Below are positions 34,348 through 42,483 of a DNA stretch of 45,070 bases, in pieces; position 1 is the first letter of the stretch, and every line of letters begins with the position of its first letter. Source of the stretch: Lachnoclostridium sp. UBA1308 (GTDB taxonomy: Bacteria > Bacillota > Clostridia > Lachnospirales > Lachnospiraceae). The DNA lies in assembly GCA_002307215.1 (NCBI GenBank), contig DBTU01000054.1, positions 3,054-48,123 of the forward strand, in the 5' to 3' direction. Under the pieces are notes generated by a model. The model made no database searches, was not told the DNA's origin, and worked only from the letters and a program-made list of their open reading frames with translations. The translations under genes and the position numbers were made by a program.

Positions 34348-34845
34348 CTATATCTCGATTTTATCAAGGTCATCCATATCGTTATCAGAAAGTAGTTTCT
34401 CGCAATCCAGTAAAAGCTTTACATCACTTCCGACCTTACCTATGCTTCTGATATACCTGTTTTGACTGCCCTTATTCATTCTCGGGGGCTCAACAATATT
34501 TTGATCATCAATTGATAATACCTCTGATACACTGTCAACAATTAACCCCACGGATACTTCATTAATATTAATGACTATAATACATGTTCTGTCATAATAC
34601 TCCTGAAACTCCTTTTTAAATCGGAGGCGAACATCCATTACCGGTATAATTTTACCTCTTAAATTAATGATCCCTCTGATATAATCAGATAACTCAGGTA
34701 ATTCTGTTATAGCTTGGATACCTATAATCTCAGTAACATATCTTATCTCTATCCCATAATATTCTTTTCCTAGGGTAAAAATTAAATATCTTCCCTTTTG
34801 CGTATCCTCTTCAAACTCAATTTCATTTGAATCCAACACTTCCAT
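34348..34845 (-). CDS. cheW: Chemotaxis coupling protein CheW
   Basis: A 165-residue CheW-domain protein (YLIFTLGKEYYGIEIRYVTEII, then LRGKIIPVMDVRLRF and GLIVDSVSEVL). It links chemoreceptor tips to CheA. The ribosome site is AAAGGAGAATAAA. It lies 44 nt after cheA. Confidence 0.93.
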   Translation of the reverse strand: MEVLDSNEIEFEEDTQKGRYLIFTLGKEYYGIEIRYVTEIIGIQAITELPELSDYIRGIINLRGKIIPVMDVRLRFKKEFQEYYDRTCIIVININEVSVGLIVDSVSEVLSIDDQNIVEPPRMNKGSQNRYIRSIGKVGSDVKLLLDCEKLLSDNDMDDLDKIEI

Positions 34846-34889
34846 TTTATTCTCCTTTCCATCATGCTTTTTTCTCTTGCCTCAATTAC

Positions 34890-36941
34890 TTAAATACTAA
34901 TTGATAAAGCAGCAATATCCAAAATGAGACTGATGCTGCCATTTCCGAGCAATGTACAACCTGATAGTCCTTTTATTTTCTTTGTCCTACGAATATATTC
35001 GGGCAATGCTTTGACTACAACCTGCTGTTGTCCAAGAAGTTCATCTGCGAAAATGCAAAACATATTTCCGTCAACCTCTACCATAATAATTATTCCGCCG
35101 GAATATACAGTCGCGGCTTCGCAAATATCAAACAACTCATACAATTTAAGGACTGCATAACAATGCTCTCTTACCATAATCATTTCATTTCCATGTGGAT
35201 CGATAATAATATTTTTATCCTCAAGTCTAAAAAATTCTACGATATTAACTGTTGGTATCGTATAATGGGACTTGCCGACTTTAATATTTATTCCATCAAT
35301 AATGGCAAGTGTCAGTGGTATTTTAAGAGTAATTGTGGTGCCACAATCAGGAGTACTGTCAACGGAAATTGATCCTCCTATTAACTCCAGATTTTGTGTA
35401 ACCACATCCATGCCAACCCCTCTGCCAGAGAATTCTGTAACTTCATCATTCGTAGAAAAACCCGGCAGAAATATCATTCCAAATAATTCTTTGTCAGTGA
35501 TATCTGCAACCGGTTTTACAAAAAGTTGCTTTTCTCTCGCCTTCTGAAGTATTTTCTCCCTATCTAGTCCTTTTCCGTCATCTTTTATTATAATAAGAAC
35601 TTCGCTACCGGCATTTTTTGCTTCTAAAGTTATTTTGCCTATTCTTGATTTTTCTTTTTCTCTTCTTACTTCAGGCATTTCAATGCCATGATCAATTGAA
35701 TTTCTGACCAAATGCATCAACGGATCTGATATATGTTCAATTATGTTCTTGTCAACCTCTGTTTCCTCTCCCAGAATATCCAGCTTTACCTCCTTTCCAA
35801 GCTTTTTATTCATATCCCTCACAATTCGATTCATACGGTGGAATGTTGCTGCCAGAGGCACCATACGAATAGACATAACAATATCTTGTATTTCAGTGGT
35901 GATTTTGCTCAGCTGTCTGGCTGCTTTTTGAAAGCTATTTAAACTCAGTCCGGCCAGATCAGAATTCTGTGTCACCATTGCCTCAGCTATGACCATTTCA
36001 CCGACCAGATCCATCAACTTATCTAGTTTCGTAACATTAACACTAATAATATTCTGTTGTACATTGGTGCTTTTATTTTCTTTCACAACTTCTGTTTTAC
36101 TACAGTCTCCACTCTCTGACTTTGTATCTGCATCTATCTGCCGTATACCAACTAAACTGTCAATTACAGTCTCAAATTCGTCCTTTCCCTGCAGTTGAAT
36201 AAATTCAAGCTCTTTTACGAATACAGCATGCCTAAGTAATTCTTTAAGCTCTTCATATGAGTTTTCTGATTTTATAAATATATAAAAACCATCACGGCGA
36301 ATTACCTCGGCACTATCCTCATTTTCAACAATATCAGATGGGATATAATATATCTCATGCCCTGCTTTCTTGAAATTATTAACAATCGAATAGGCATGTA
36401 CATTCTCCATTGAAATTTCTTCATCAAAAAATATATGTGCCTTATAATACATGCATGAGTCAGATAGGTTCATGCTCTTGAATTGTTCCGCTGATATAAA
36501 ACTTGAGGGAACGATTTCCTTCCATTGTGATTTATTTAGCCTAGTCGGAATATACCCTTGTATTTCTTTTATCAAGCTATCACTGTTTCCATCCGAAGAG
36601 TTTCCGGCCATGATCTTTGTTTCCTCGTTTTTTAAGAAATCGACACATTCAAGTAATATATCTGTTAGCTTTGAGTGCTCAATAAATATATTTTTTTCAT
36701 TTCTGATTGAAGAAAAAAGGTCTTCCATACAATGAGCAAGAGCTGCTATATTACCAAATTCCATCATTGCAGATGACCCTTTTAACGTATGCATAATTCT
36801 AAATATTTCATTAATAGCCGCATCGGAGAAGCAATTCTTTTTTTCATTTTCTAAAATATGTTCTTCCAGCTGATTAATTAATTGTGACATTTCAAATACA
36901 AAAACATCAAACATTGCGTTATTAGAATATAGGTCTGACAA
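34890..36941 (-). CDS. cheA: Chemotaxis histidine kinase CheA
   Basis: A 683-residue CheA. The P1 domain phosphorylation site is His51 (IMHTLKGSSAMMEF). A middle region of about 130-250 is divergent for a P2 domain. P3 dimerisation starts near VTKLDKLMDLVGEMVIAEAM. The kinase domain has N-box LVRNSIDHGIE, G1 IKDDGKGLD and G2 GRGVGMDVV. The CheW-like P5 domain ends the protein. The start is TTG at 36941, preceded by AAGGAGGAACGGAA at good spacing; the next ATG is nine codons in. No cheY, cheB or cheR is nearby, so the response regulator acts from elsewhere. Confidence 0.95.
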   Translation of the reverse strand: MSDLYSNNAMFDVFVFEMSQLINQLEEHILENEKKNCFSDAAINEIFRIMHTLKGSSAMMEFGNIAALAHCMEDLFSSIRNEKNIFIEHSKLTDILLECVDFLKNEETKIMAGNSSDGNSDSLIKEIQGYIPTRLNKSQWKEIVPSSFISAEQFKSMNLSDSCMYYKAHIFFDEEISMENVHAYSIVNNFKKAGHEIYYIPSDIVENEDSAEVIRRDGFYIFIKSENSYEELKELLRHAVFVKELEFIQLQGKDEFETVIDSLVGIRQIDADTKSESGDCSKTEVVKENKSTNVQQNIISVNVTKLDKLMDLVGEMVIAEAMVTQNSDLAGLSLNSFQKAARQLSKITTEIQDIVMSIRMVPLAATFHRMNRIVRDMNKKLGKEVKLDILGEETEVDKNIIEHISDPLMHLVRNSIDHGIEMPEVRREKEKSRIGKITLEAKNAGSEVLIIIKDDGKGLDREKILQKAREKQLFVKPVADITDKELFGMIFLPGFSTNDEVTEFSGRGVGMDVVTQNLELIGGSISVDSTPDCGTTITLKIPLTLAIIDGINIKVGKSHYTIPTVNIVEFFRLEDKNIIIDPHGNEMIMVREHCYAVLKLYELFDICEAATVYSGGIIIMVEVDGNMFCIFADELLGQQQVVVKALPEYIRRTKKIKGLSGCTLLGNGSISLILDIAALSISI

Positions 36942-37053
36942 TTCCGTTCCTCCTTATCATATGCGTCTGATTTCATGCGAATCGTGATGCTGTTAACCAT
37001 AAATAATAAAATACAAATGCTCGTTAGCTATCTCTACAATGCTTGAGTCCAGA

Positions 37054-37080
37054 TTATCTGTAATAGAATTGTTTTATTTA
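37054..37080 (-). promoter_or_regulatory. Sigma-28-like promoter of the cheA operon
   Basis: On the minus strand TAAA (37080-37077), a 15-nt spacer and ACAGATAA (37061-37054) match the motility sigma consensus TAAA-N15-GCCGATAA in 10 of 12 positions. It lies about 110 nt before the cheA start. Confidence 0.5.
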
Positions 37081-37148
37081 GTATGTGATACAAGAAACAA
37101 CAGAAAAACGTCCCTCTATTACATATTTACATAATTTACTATATATGT

Positions 37149-37184
37149 ACGCATGTAACAAAATAACCATAATGTTACATGTAT
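37149..37184 (+). repeat. Left 36-bp inverted repeat / recombination site
   Basis: Begins ACGCATGTAACAAAA and ends TAATGTTACATGTAT. It differs from the right copy only in AAA instead of TTT at positions 13-15. The inner arm holds the -35 hexamer of the recombinase promoter. Confidence 0.85.
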
Positions 37185-37203
37185 ATATGTTTGTATTTAT
37201 ATT
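37175..37203 (+). promoter_or_regulatory. Candidate promoter of the recombinase gene
   Basis: TTACAT (37175-37180) in the inner arm of the left repeat, a 17-nt spacer, and TATATT (37198-37203). Recombinase bound at the repeat would cover the -35, giving self-repression. Both hexamers lie inside the crossover point and would move with the gene. Confidence 0.4.
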
Positions 37204-37239
37204 AAATATTATTTTATTATTTGGGATGAGGAAAACAGT

Positions 37240-37800
37240 ATGACAGTAGAACCAATCAGAGAAAAAGAGATTATTATTGAAATGTATAATTATCTAATGA
37301 ATAAAAATAGAAAATATGCTCTGCTATTTAAGTTTGGCCTTAATACAGGCCTAAGAATTAGTGACATTTTGCCGGTTAGGGTGAGTGATATTTATTCTGA
37401 CTACAGTAAATTCAAGGAATATTTAACACTTTATGAAAAAAAGACGGGGAAAGAGAAAAAAATAAAAGTTAATAATGCACTTCGTAGCATTATTGATGAA
37501 TATATTAAAATTGAGAAGCTTAATACGACCAGTTACTTATTTTATAGTAACAAGTCTAATCATCTAAGCCGAATACAGGCGTACCGCGTACTGAAAGAAG
37601 CCGCAAACTCTATTGGTATTGAGAACTTTGGCACACATAGCCTTCGAAAAACTTGGGGATATTGGACATATAAAACATCACAGCATAATATTGGATTAAT
37701 AATGGATACTTTTAACCACAGCTCACAGAGTATTACATTAAGATATATTGGAATTAGCCAAGATCAAAAAGATGAGCTTTATACATTAGTACAATTCTAG
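37240..37800 (+). CDS. Small tyrosine recombinase (integrase family)
   Basis: A 186-residue protein that is almost only a catalytic domain. All six residues of the family are visible: Arg39 (TGLRISD), Lys68 (EKKTGK), His133 and Arg136 (THSLRKTWG), His160 (FNHSS) and the nucleophile Tyr169 (LRYIG). The N-terminal DNA-clamp domain of Xer and phage integrases is missing. The ATG follows GGGATGAGGAAAACAGT. It stands alone between the 36-bp repeats, which are probably its substrate. The product is expected to make strand exchanges at these sites without accessory integration functions. Confidence 0.88.
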   Translation: MTVEPIREKEIIIEMYNYLMNKNRKYALLFKFGLNTGLRISDILPVRVSDIYSDYSKFKEYLTLYEKKTGKEKKIKVNNALRSIIDEYIKIEKLNTTSYLFYSNKSNHLSRIQAYRVLKEAANSIGIENFGTHSLRKTWGYWTYKTSQHNIGLIMDTFNHSSQSITLRYIGISQDQKDELYTLVQF

Positions 37801-37917
37801 AGTAATGTACAGATTATAGTACAAATTAATGGTCAGACTGAGGTATAGACTTATAGACTGATGTTTCATGTAATATTTAGTAGAATTATGTTGCAATTTG
37901 TGATATTGAATTATATA

Positions 37918-37953
37918 ATACATGTAACATTATGGTTAAAATGTTACATGCGT
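37918..37953 (-). repeat. Right 36-bp inverted repeat / recombination site
   Basis: Reverse complement of the left repeat apart from three adjacent bases. Between the gene stop (37800) and this repeat only a small GTAC...GTAC hairpin is seen and no clear terminator, so transcription may run out of the cassette. Confidence 0.85.
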
Positions 37954-38076
37954 TATATAATATGCCTATATTTTGCATATTTATACATTTATATTATCTT
38001 TTTATTTGGAATTCTTTCTATAATTATTTAAATATATTTGCTATATTCAAATTAATTGTACACCTTTTTACATATT

Positions 38077-38202
38077 TTAGATATTGTATTGCAATAATTG
38101 TTTGTTAATCAAAACCTTTAGTCTTTCAGCTACTCTTACCACTCTTGACATGATAACGCTTGGTCCTTTTTCTATTAAATCAATTTTATTTTCAAATTCT
38201 TC
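38077..38202 (-). pseudogene. Possible MarR-like regulator remnant
   Basis: The minus strand is open for 41 codons and reads EEFENKIDLIEKGPSVIMSR then VVRVAERLKVLINKQLLQYN and a TAA stop. This resembles the first helices of MarR-family regulators just before the winged helix. There is no start codon with a ribosome site and a TAA precedes the frame. The dyad at 38245-38264 would be its operator. It is a fragment. Confidence 0.4.
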
Positions 38203-38244
38203 TTACTCCCCCCTTTCTATTTTATAATAAAATTAATTTTTTAA

Positions 38245-38264
38245 CACGACATACAGATGTCATG
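38245..38264. promoter_or_regulatory. Dyad GACAT-ACAG-ATGTC
   Basis: An inverted repeat with 8-bp arms (one mismatch) around ACAG, CACGACAT...ATGTCATG. It lies between the minus-strand MarR-like fragment and a short plus-strand open frame (to 38384) that reads MKDSNKYIIYTKTTVNETYA and ends SLKEYEG. That frame has no clear ribosome site and is not called a gene. The stretch 37954-38076 shows nothing else. Confidence 0.5.
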
Positions 38265-38424
38265 TTTTTTATGATAATATTGAAAAGCATGAAGGATTCA
38301 AATAAATATATAATCTATACCAAGACTACAGTCAATGAAACCTATGCGAAGATATTGTATTCATTGAAAGAATATGAAGGGTAATTTAGTTTCAACAACT
38401 GCAATCTGGAAAGGTAATAAATGT

Positions 38425-38784
38425 ATGAATTTTATGATTCAGCTCTATTTAAAAGATGCAACAGAAGCCATTGAGCTTTATAAAAAAGCCTTTGATGCCA
38501 CCTTGGAGTATATCGAATACACTCCCGAAAAAACTGTTCTTCATTCAGAAATAATTGCTCATGGACAAAAGATTGCAATTAGTGATTCCCCGAAGGCTAT
38601 CATAACCGGTACTGTTTTTCAAATCGATGTCGGAATGAAAAATGAAGAGGCTGTAAAGAAAGCATATGAAGTGTTAAAAGAAGACAGTCAGACGAACGTT
38701 CCGCTGGGACCGGTTTTCTTTAGTCCCTGTATGGTCGATTTTGATGATAAGTTCGGTGTCCGCTGGTGTCTGTACTCAGAATAG
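38425..38784 (+). CDS. VOC-superfamily protein, PhnB-like
   Basis: A 119-residue protein of the glyoxalase/bleomycin-resistance fold, PhnB-type (MIQLYLKDATEAIELYKKAF, HGQKIAISDSP, FGVRWCLYSE). The ATG at 38425 follows GGAAAGGT; the frame is open to an ATG at 38374 that lacks support. PhnB-like proteins have no settled reaction. The full set of metal ligands is not evident. It forms a likely pair with the PNPOx-like gene 54 nt downstream. Confidence 0.75.
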   Translation: MNFMIQLYLKDATEAIELYKKAFDATLEYIEYTPEKTVLHSEIIAHGQKIAISDSPKAIITGTVFQIDVGMKNEEAVKKAYEVLKEDSQTNVPLGPVFFSPCMVDFDDKFGVRWCLYSE

Positions 38785-38838
38785 AGAAAACAAGAAAAAT
38801 AAAAATGCGTAGAAAACATGCGCAGAATGGAGATTATT

Positions 38839-39258
38839 ATGAATCAAGAAATAATTAAAAGAGCCGGAGAAATTGTTATGCAAAATACCGGTGAGACGTC
38901 ACGCTGTGTATTAGCCTTGATCGACCTGGAGGGTTCTCCCACCGCATCTACGATTACTGCTTCGAAAGCGGAGGGTATCAGTTGGCTTACCTTCTGTACC
39001 GGGCTGGGCTCACCTAAAACCAATCGGATTGACAAAAATGGCCTAGCAAGTGTTTGTTTTTCTGCTGATGACTATAATATCACTCTCGTTGGTACCATAG
39101 AAGTATTGACAGACCATGATACGAAAAAAGAAATGTGGTATGGCGGCCTGGCTAACCATTTCAGTGGACCGGAAGATCCGAATTATTGTGTTTTACATTT
39201 CAAGACATTACGTTATAATCTTTTGGTTGATTGGAAGGAAGTAGCCGGGATATTATAG
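38839..39258 (+). CDS. Pyridoxamine 5'-phosphate oxidase-like flavoprotein
   Basis: A 139-residue split-barrel protein (SRCVLALIDLEGSPTASTIT, then NRIDKNGLASVCFSADDYNI). It is of the FMN- or F420-binding PNPOx-like group rather than a true PdxH. The ATG at 38839 follows GGAG. Its stop abuts the stop of the convergent lipoprotein gene with no spacer and no terminator between. Confidence 0.75.
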   Translation: MNQEIIKRAGEIVMQNTGETSRCVLALIDLEGSPTASTITASKAEGISWLTFCTGLGSPKTNRIDKNGLASVCFSADDYNITLVGTIEVLTDHDTKKEMWYGGLANHFSGPEDPNYCVLHFKTLRYNLLVDWKEVAGIL

Positions 39259-40722
39259 TTATTTGGTTTCAAGAAACTTACGTCCATCAAATTTGTATTT
39301 TGCTCCATCCTTAGTCCTGACAAAGTACATTTGATCTTTATTATAGACAAGTCCATAGGTTGAAAAATCCAAATATTTGATGCCCTTTTTCGTGTTCATG
39401 ATAAAGCTATATTGGTAGCTCCCTGAACCATCTCTTAAAATGAGCTCCTTACTGCCATCAGCATCAAGGTCTACTGCCTCCCAGGAAGCATTTAGGGCAA
39501 CTAATTTTATGGGCCTTTTCGTTTTATTATCATAATAGTAATATGTGGTGCTTCCTCCGTTTCCTAACCCAACTGTTAATACTACACCGGATTGATCTAG
39601 TATATTTGCATATTCCGATATACTAGTCGGTTCTGTAAAACCATCAAGAGCGTCCATTCGGTAATAGGTATCCTTTCGTTCATATCCTGAATAAATCTTA
39701 TCCTCGAGTCCTTTAAATATTATGATATTACCCTCACCAAAAGGAGCAGTTTCAAGAATATCTTTTATCTCGTCAAACGAAATCTGTTCAAAATCGGATT
39801 TCGTCACTATTTCATTTCCATATCCATCAACCACATTTTTAAGATCCGGCTCATATCCGTCATAAATTGATATATAATCCGGTTCAAACTTTACTTTATT
39901 AAGGACAAAAGTCCCCTTACGGTAAATATAAGAACCACATATACTGCCTATCGTCTCTGAGGGACTATTATCCTTAAAAAGGCCCAGATAAAGTTGAACT
40001 TCTCCCGTAGTCGTTAATCCAAAACTCATAATACTCCAATTAGTTTCAGGTGTTTCTGTAATCCATTCAAGATAATCGTAATTTTTCTTTTCCTCTAAAA
40101 GCATATCATTAACTTTTTTTGCATCAGCTGCTTTAAGGCTATAATTATCTGTGTCCGTAAATGAAATATCCTTCATGTTACTTAGGTCAACAACATAGAG
40201 TCCCGAAACGCACACTCCCGTGCCACTTCCTAAATAAATCTGCACACACAAATCCTTGATACCGTCGTTTGTAACATCTGTTAATTCTGCCGAAAACCAA
40301 GCTTTTGATCCCGGATAATATGTAATAGGCCAATGATAGTTTGCTTCATTTTCTCCTACTTTTAAGTTGTATTCTCCCTTGCCGTCGCCAGGGAACATTA
40401 ATGTTATATCATCTTTTGCAAAGATATAATAAAGCTGATTGTCAATAACTTTGTAACTGCGAAGCAACTCGTTATCTTTTGCTTCTGAATTCAATCTGCT
40501 AAACACTTCATCAAACTCAGGGTAGGTGTCTTGTATTGGTTCATTAATTACTTTAGTCGGTTGCGGAGGACATGATGCATCAGTTGCTTCTGCTTCGTCC
40601 GTTACTAATGCATTAGTAATTGCACTTGACGAGTCAGTTGGTACATATGAAATACTTGTATGCTTGGTACATCCGGTTAAGATAATGGATAGTAATAATA
40701 AAAATAATATTTTAACCTTCAT
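39259..40722 (-). CDS. Lipoprotein of unknown function
   Basis: A 487-residue lipoprotein. The ATG at 40722 follows GGAGATTATA; signal peptide and lipobox LTGC end at Cys18. A linker rich in Thr, Ser and Pro (about 20-55) precedes an all-beta body. Two short acidic loops, DVTNDGIKDL and DLDADGSKEL, resemble the calcium loops of FG-GAP/VCBS-type repeats. No catalytic motif is recognised. Single gene, convergent with the PNPOx-like gene. Confidence 0.75.
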   Translation of the reverse strand: MKVKILFLLLLSIILTGCTKHTSISYVPTDSSSAITNALVTDEAEATDASCPPQPTKVINEPIQDTYPEFDEVFSRLNSEAKDNELLRSYKVIDNQLYYIFAKDDITLMFPGDGKGEYNLKVGENEANYHWPITYYPGSKAWFSAELTDVTNDGIKDLCVQIYLGSGTGVCVSGLYVVDLSNMKDISFTDTDNYSLKAADAKKVNDMLLEEKKNYDYLEWITETPETNWSIMSFGLTTTGEVQLYLGLFKDNSPSETIGSICGSYIYRKGTFVLNKVKFEPDYISIYDGYEPDLKNVVDGYGNEIVTKSDFEQISFDEIKDILETAPFGEGNIIIFKGLEDKIYSGYERKDTYYRMDALDGFTEPTSISEYANILDQSGVVLTVGLGNGGSTTYYYYDNKTKRPIKLVALNASWEAVDLDADGSKELILRDGSGSYQYSFIMNTKKGIKYLDFSTYGLVYNKDQMYFVRTKDGAKYKFDGRKFLETK

Positions 40723-40734
40723 TATAATCTCCAT

Positions 40735-41017
40735 TCCGGGTATAGTCTCTCATTTCAAATATCGTAGTTTCCGTTCAAACAAACTTAAAATTTGAGACCA
40801 TCAACTTCGCCTAAACGACCTAACATATAATACACTTAATTAACGAAACAAATCTTTGACTTAACTTATCTCTCATTTACATCAGAAATATTATTTTATT
40901 ATGTCATTACTTTTTATCTAAATTGTATTTTCAAAATCTTTATACATTAAGCTTGGTTGAATTCCTGTATTATTTTGATATTTGCCGCTATTATACAAAT
41001 CATAGTCTCCGTTTATA
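40735..41017. other. Intergenic region without clear genes
   Basis: AT-rich. On the minus strand an open stretch (about 41035-40918) reads NGDYDLYNSGKYQNNTGIQP and ends at TAG. It has no start or recognised family and may be chance or the end of a lost gene. Confidence 0.3.
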
Positions 41018-41140
41018 TTATGATAATATATTTGCTAATGATAAATTGTAGCTGTTCAGGTTAATCCTTTTTTCATTAAAGGGTTCAATAATTATCTCTT
41101 TACCCATATGTTTGAGAATTTCTTTTCCTGATAATATCAT
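41018..41140 (-). pseudogene. dcd: 5' stub of dCTP deaminase gene
   Basis: The minus strand encodes MILSGKEILKHMGKEIIIEP followed by FNEKRINLNSYNLSLANILS and TAA. This is the N-terminus of Firmicute dCTP deaminase, here only 40 of about 175 residues. The ribosome site CGGAGGAAGATA is intact. The catalytic glutamate region is missing, so it cannot deaminate dCTP. It is the remnant of a deletion or rearrangement. Confidence 0.75.
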
Positions 41141-41210
41141 TATCTTCCTCCGTATTGTATGAAACTTGTTTTTAATATTATAAATTATTTACATAAAAAT
41201 ATCTACTGAT

Positions 41211-41297
41211 GACATATATTTATTCCATAAATATGTCACAGTTCAACCTTGCAAGGATAGTGACCTGTCAGGGGAAAAAATGTTTTCATATAGGAGC
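41211..41297 (+). repeat. 60-nt intergenic repeat with hairpin, copy 1
   Basis: The 60-nt core (41238-41297) begins ACAGTTCAACCTTGCAAGGA and ends TCATATAGGAGC. It matches 44987-45046 at 54 of 60 positions in the same orientation. A hairpin of different sequence, GACATA...TATGTC, lies just before (41211-41237). CCTTGCAAGG within the core is a perfect palindrome. It may be a structured RNA or an element end. Confidence 0.75.
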
Positions 41298-41485
41298 AAA
41301 TAATCCTATATAAATTCAAATTATATTAATTGATAATCTTTTATAATTTTATAATCTAAGGGTTATTATGGATTGTATTAAGACTTCCAACAAATTCCTT
41401 CAGAGGATTTACATGTTAGAGCGTCACTTGTATTCGCAATATTGCTTATGCTATAATGAGACCAATAAAAATTATGGAGGTTAAG

Positions 41486-41938
41486 ATGGATAAACAAAGA
41501 GAAGACGAGTTGTTATTTACTCAAGGGTGGAACGCAGAACTATTACTCCATATGCAGACCCATCCAATGGCAGATGCCCCGGAATTAATGCATCATTGCT
41601 CACAATATCATTATAACATTAACCAGATGGACCAGATGCTACAACCATATATCGGTGATTTAGAAGGATTTATTGAATTTCTGTCGAAGGAATGGGGTTG
41701 GATTATTATATATAATGAGAAAGAGAATACGCTCTTAGCAAATGAGAACAAAGAATTCTGCGTATGTCCCATTGTTAATAGTATGGAGGGAAAGCAGGTG
41801 TCTCCAATGTTATGCCACTGCTCTGAAGGCTTTGGTAAATTAATGTTTAGCAAGGTGATAGGCCGGGAAGTAAGAGCAGAGGTTGTCAGCTCCATACTGC
41901 GCGGAGATAAGAGTTGTTCTTATCAGATTCGGTTTTAA
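41486..41938 (+). CDS. V4R/DUF6144-like small cysteine-rich protein
   Basis: A 150-residue soluble protein. The C-terminal part CHCSEGFGKLMFSKVIGREV, then VVSSILRGDKSCSYQIRF is of the V4R/hydrocarbon-binding type ending, which binds small hydrophobic ligands or acts in assembly. Cysteines at FCVCP, CHCS and SCSY could bind metal. The ATG at 41486 follows GGAGGTTAAG; the frame is open 10 codons upstream. Single gene with its own terminator. Confidence 0.6.
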   Translation: MDKQREDELLFTQGWNAELLLHMQTHPMADAPELMHHCSQYHYNINQMDQMLQPYIGDLEGFIEFLSKEWGWIIIYNEKENTLLANENKEFCVCPIVNSMEGKQVSPMLCHCSEGFGKLMFSKVIGREVRAEVVSSILRGDKSCSYQIRF

Positions 41939-41987
41939 CGAAGAATATATCAATAATAAATAACAGATCTACATATAAACTCTGAAT

Positions 41988-42028
41988 AAGAGCTGTTGCG
42001 AAAATAACTAGTTTGCAACGGTTCTTTT
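41988..42028 (+). terminator. Terminator of the V4R-like gene
   Basis: AAGAGCTGTTGC pairs with GCAACGGTTCTT (G-U pairs included), followed by TTTTGC. A second hairpin, AAAGCCTT...AAGGCTTT, follows at 42090-42114. Confidence 0.7.
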
Positions 42029-42117
42029 GCGTATATGGTCAAGGGCAAAATTATCAACGAAATAATGCTTCCCAGCAAGAAATAATTTTAAAGCCTTCGT
42101 ATTTTTAAGGCTTTGAG

Positions 42118-42483
42118 ATGATTCTAATTAAGGCGACAACCAGATATGAACTGTTTGAACAGTTCCAGGACCCGCATAGAAAGGAGGGTTTTCAATATCT
42201 GATACTGGTTGCACCTAAAGAAGAAAACAGAAAAGTATTATACTGTCCTTGTCATTCAATGTATTTACCTATTATAGGTGAATTATATAATGTAGATTTA
42301 CTAATAATGGGGTTAGGTTATATAAATACTATTAAAGACGGAGTAACAAATTTTGAAAGAGATAATATCAGGCTTATAAATGAGCTAAAGCCACAAAGGG
42401 TAGTATTTACTCATTTTGAAGAAGTTGATGAATTAAACTTTGATGATTATAAAAACTTAGAACAAAAGTATAGTAATTTATAA
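42118..42483 (+). pseudogene. C-terminal part of a metallo-beta-lactamase-fold protein
   Basis: A 121-residue open frame. VDLLIMGLGYI and the ending RDNIRLINELKPQRVVFTHF then EEVDELNFDDY are the last strands and helix of an MBL-fold hydrolase. The N-terminal half with HxHxDH is absent. TAA at 42106-42108 closes the frame upstream, and a hairpin rather than a ribosome site precedes the ATG. It is most likely a truncated gene. Confidence 0.6.

Larger units (their letters stand above)
37149..37953 (+). mobile_element. Tyrosine recombinase cassette bounded by 36-bp inverted repeats
   Basis: An 805-bp segment containing one gene, for a small tyrosine recombinase, between inverted repeats that match at 33 of 36 positions. 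Each repeat has the form of a recombinase site: two inverted arms CATGTAACA / TGTTACATG around an asymmetric centre with TAACCAT in common. The two sites face each other, so recombination between them would invert the segment. It may be a self-inverting switch or a minimal mobile unit. No target duplication was seen. Confidence 0.6.

Noticed and set aside
36991..37005. Extra recombinase site at TTAACCATAA upstream of cheA
   Set aside because: It shares 10 nt with the centre of the 36-bp sites but has no CATGTAACA arms, so it is probably chance.
38160..38384. 74-codon open frame before the VOC gene
   Set aside because: The upstream half is chance hydrophobic reading through AT-rich spacer and the dyad; the end may be a remnant but no start or ribosome site supports a gene.
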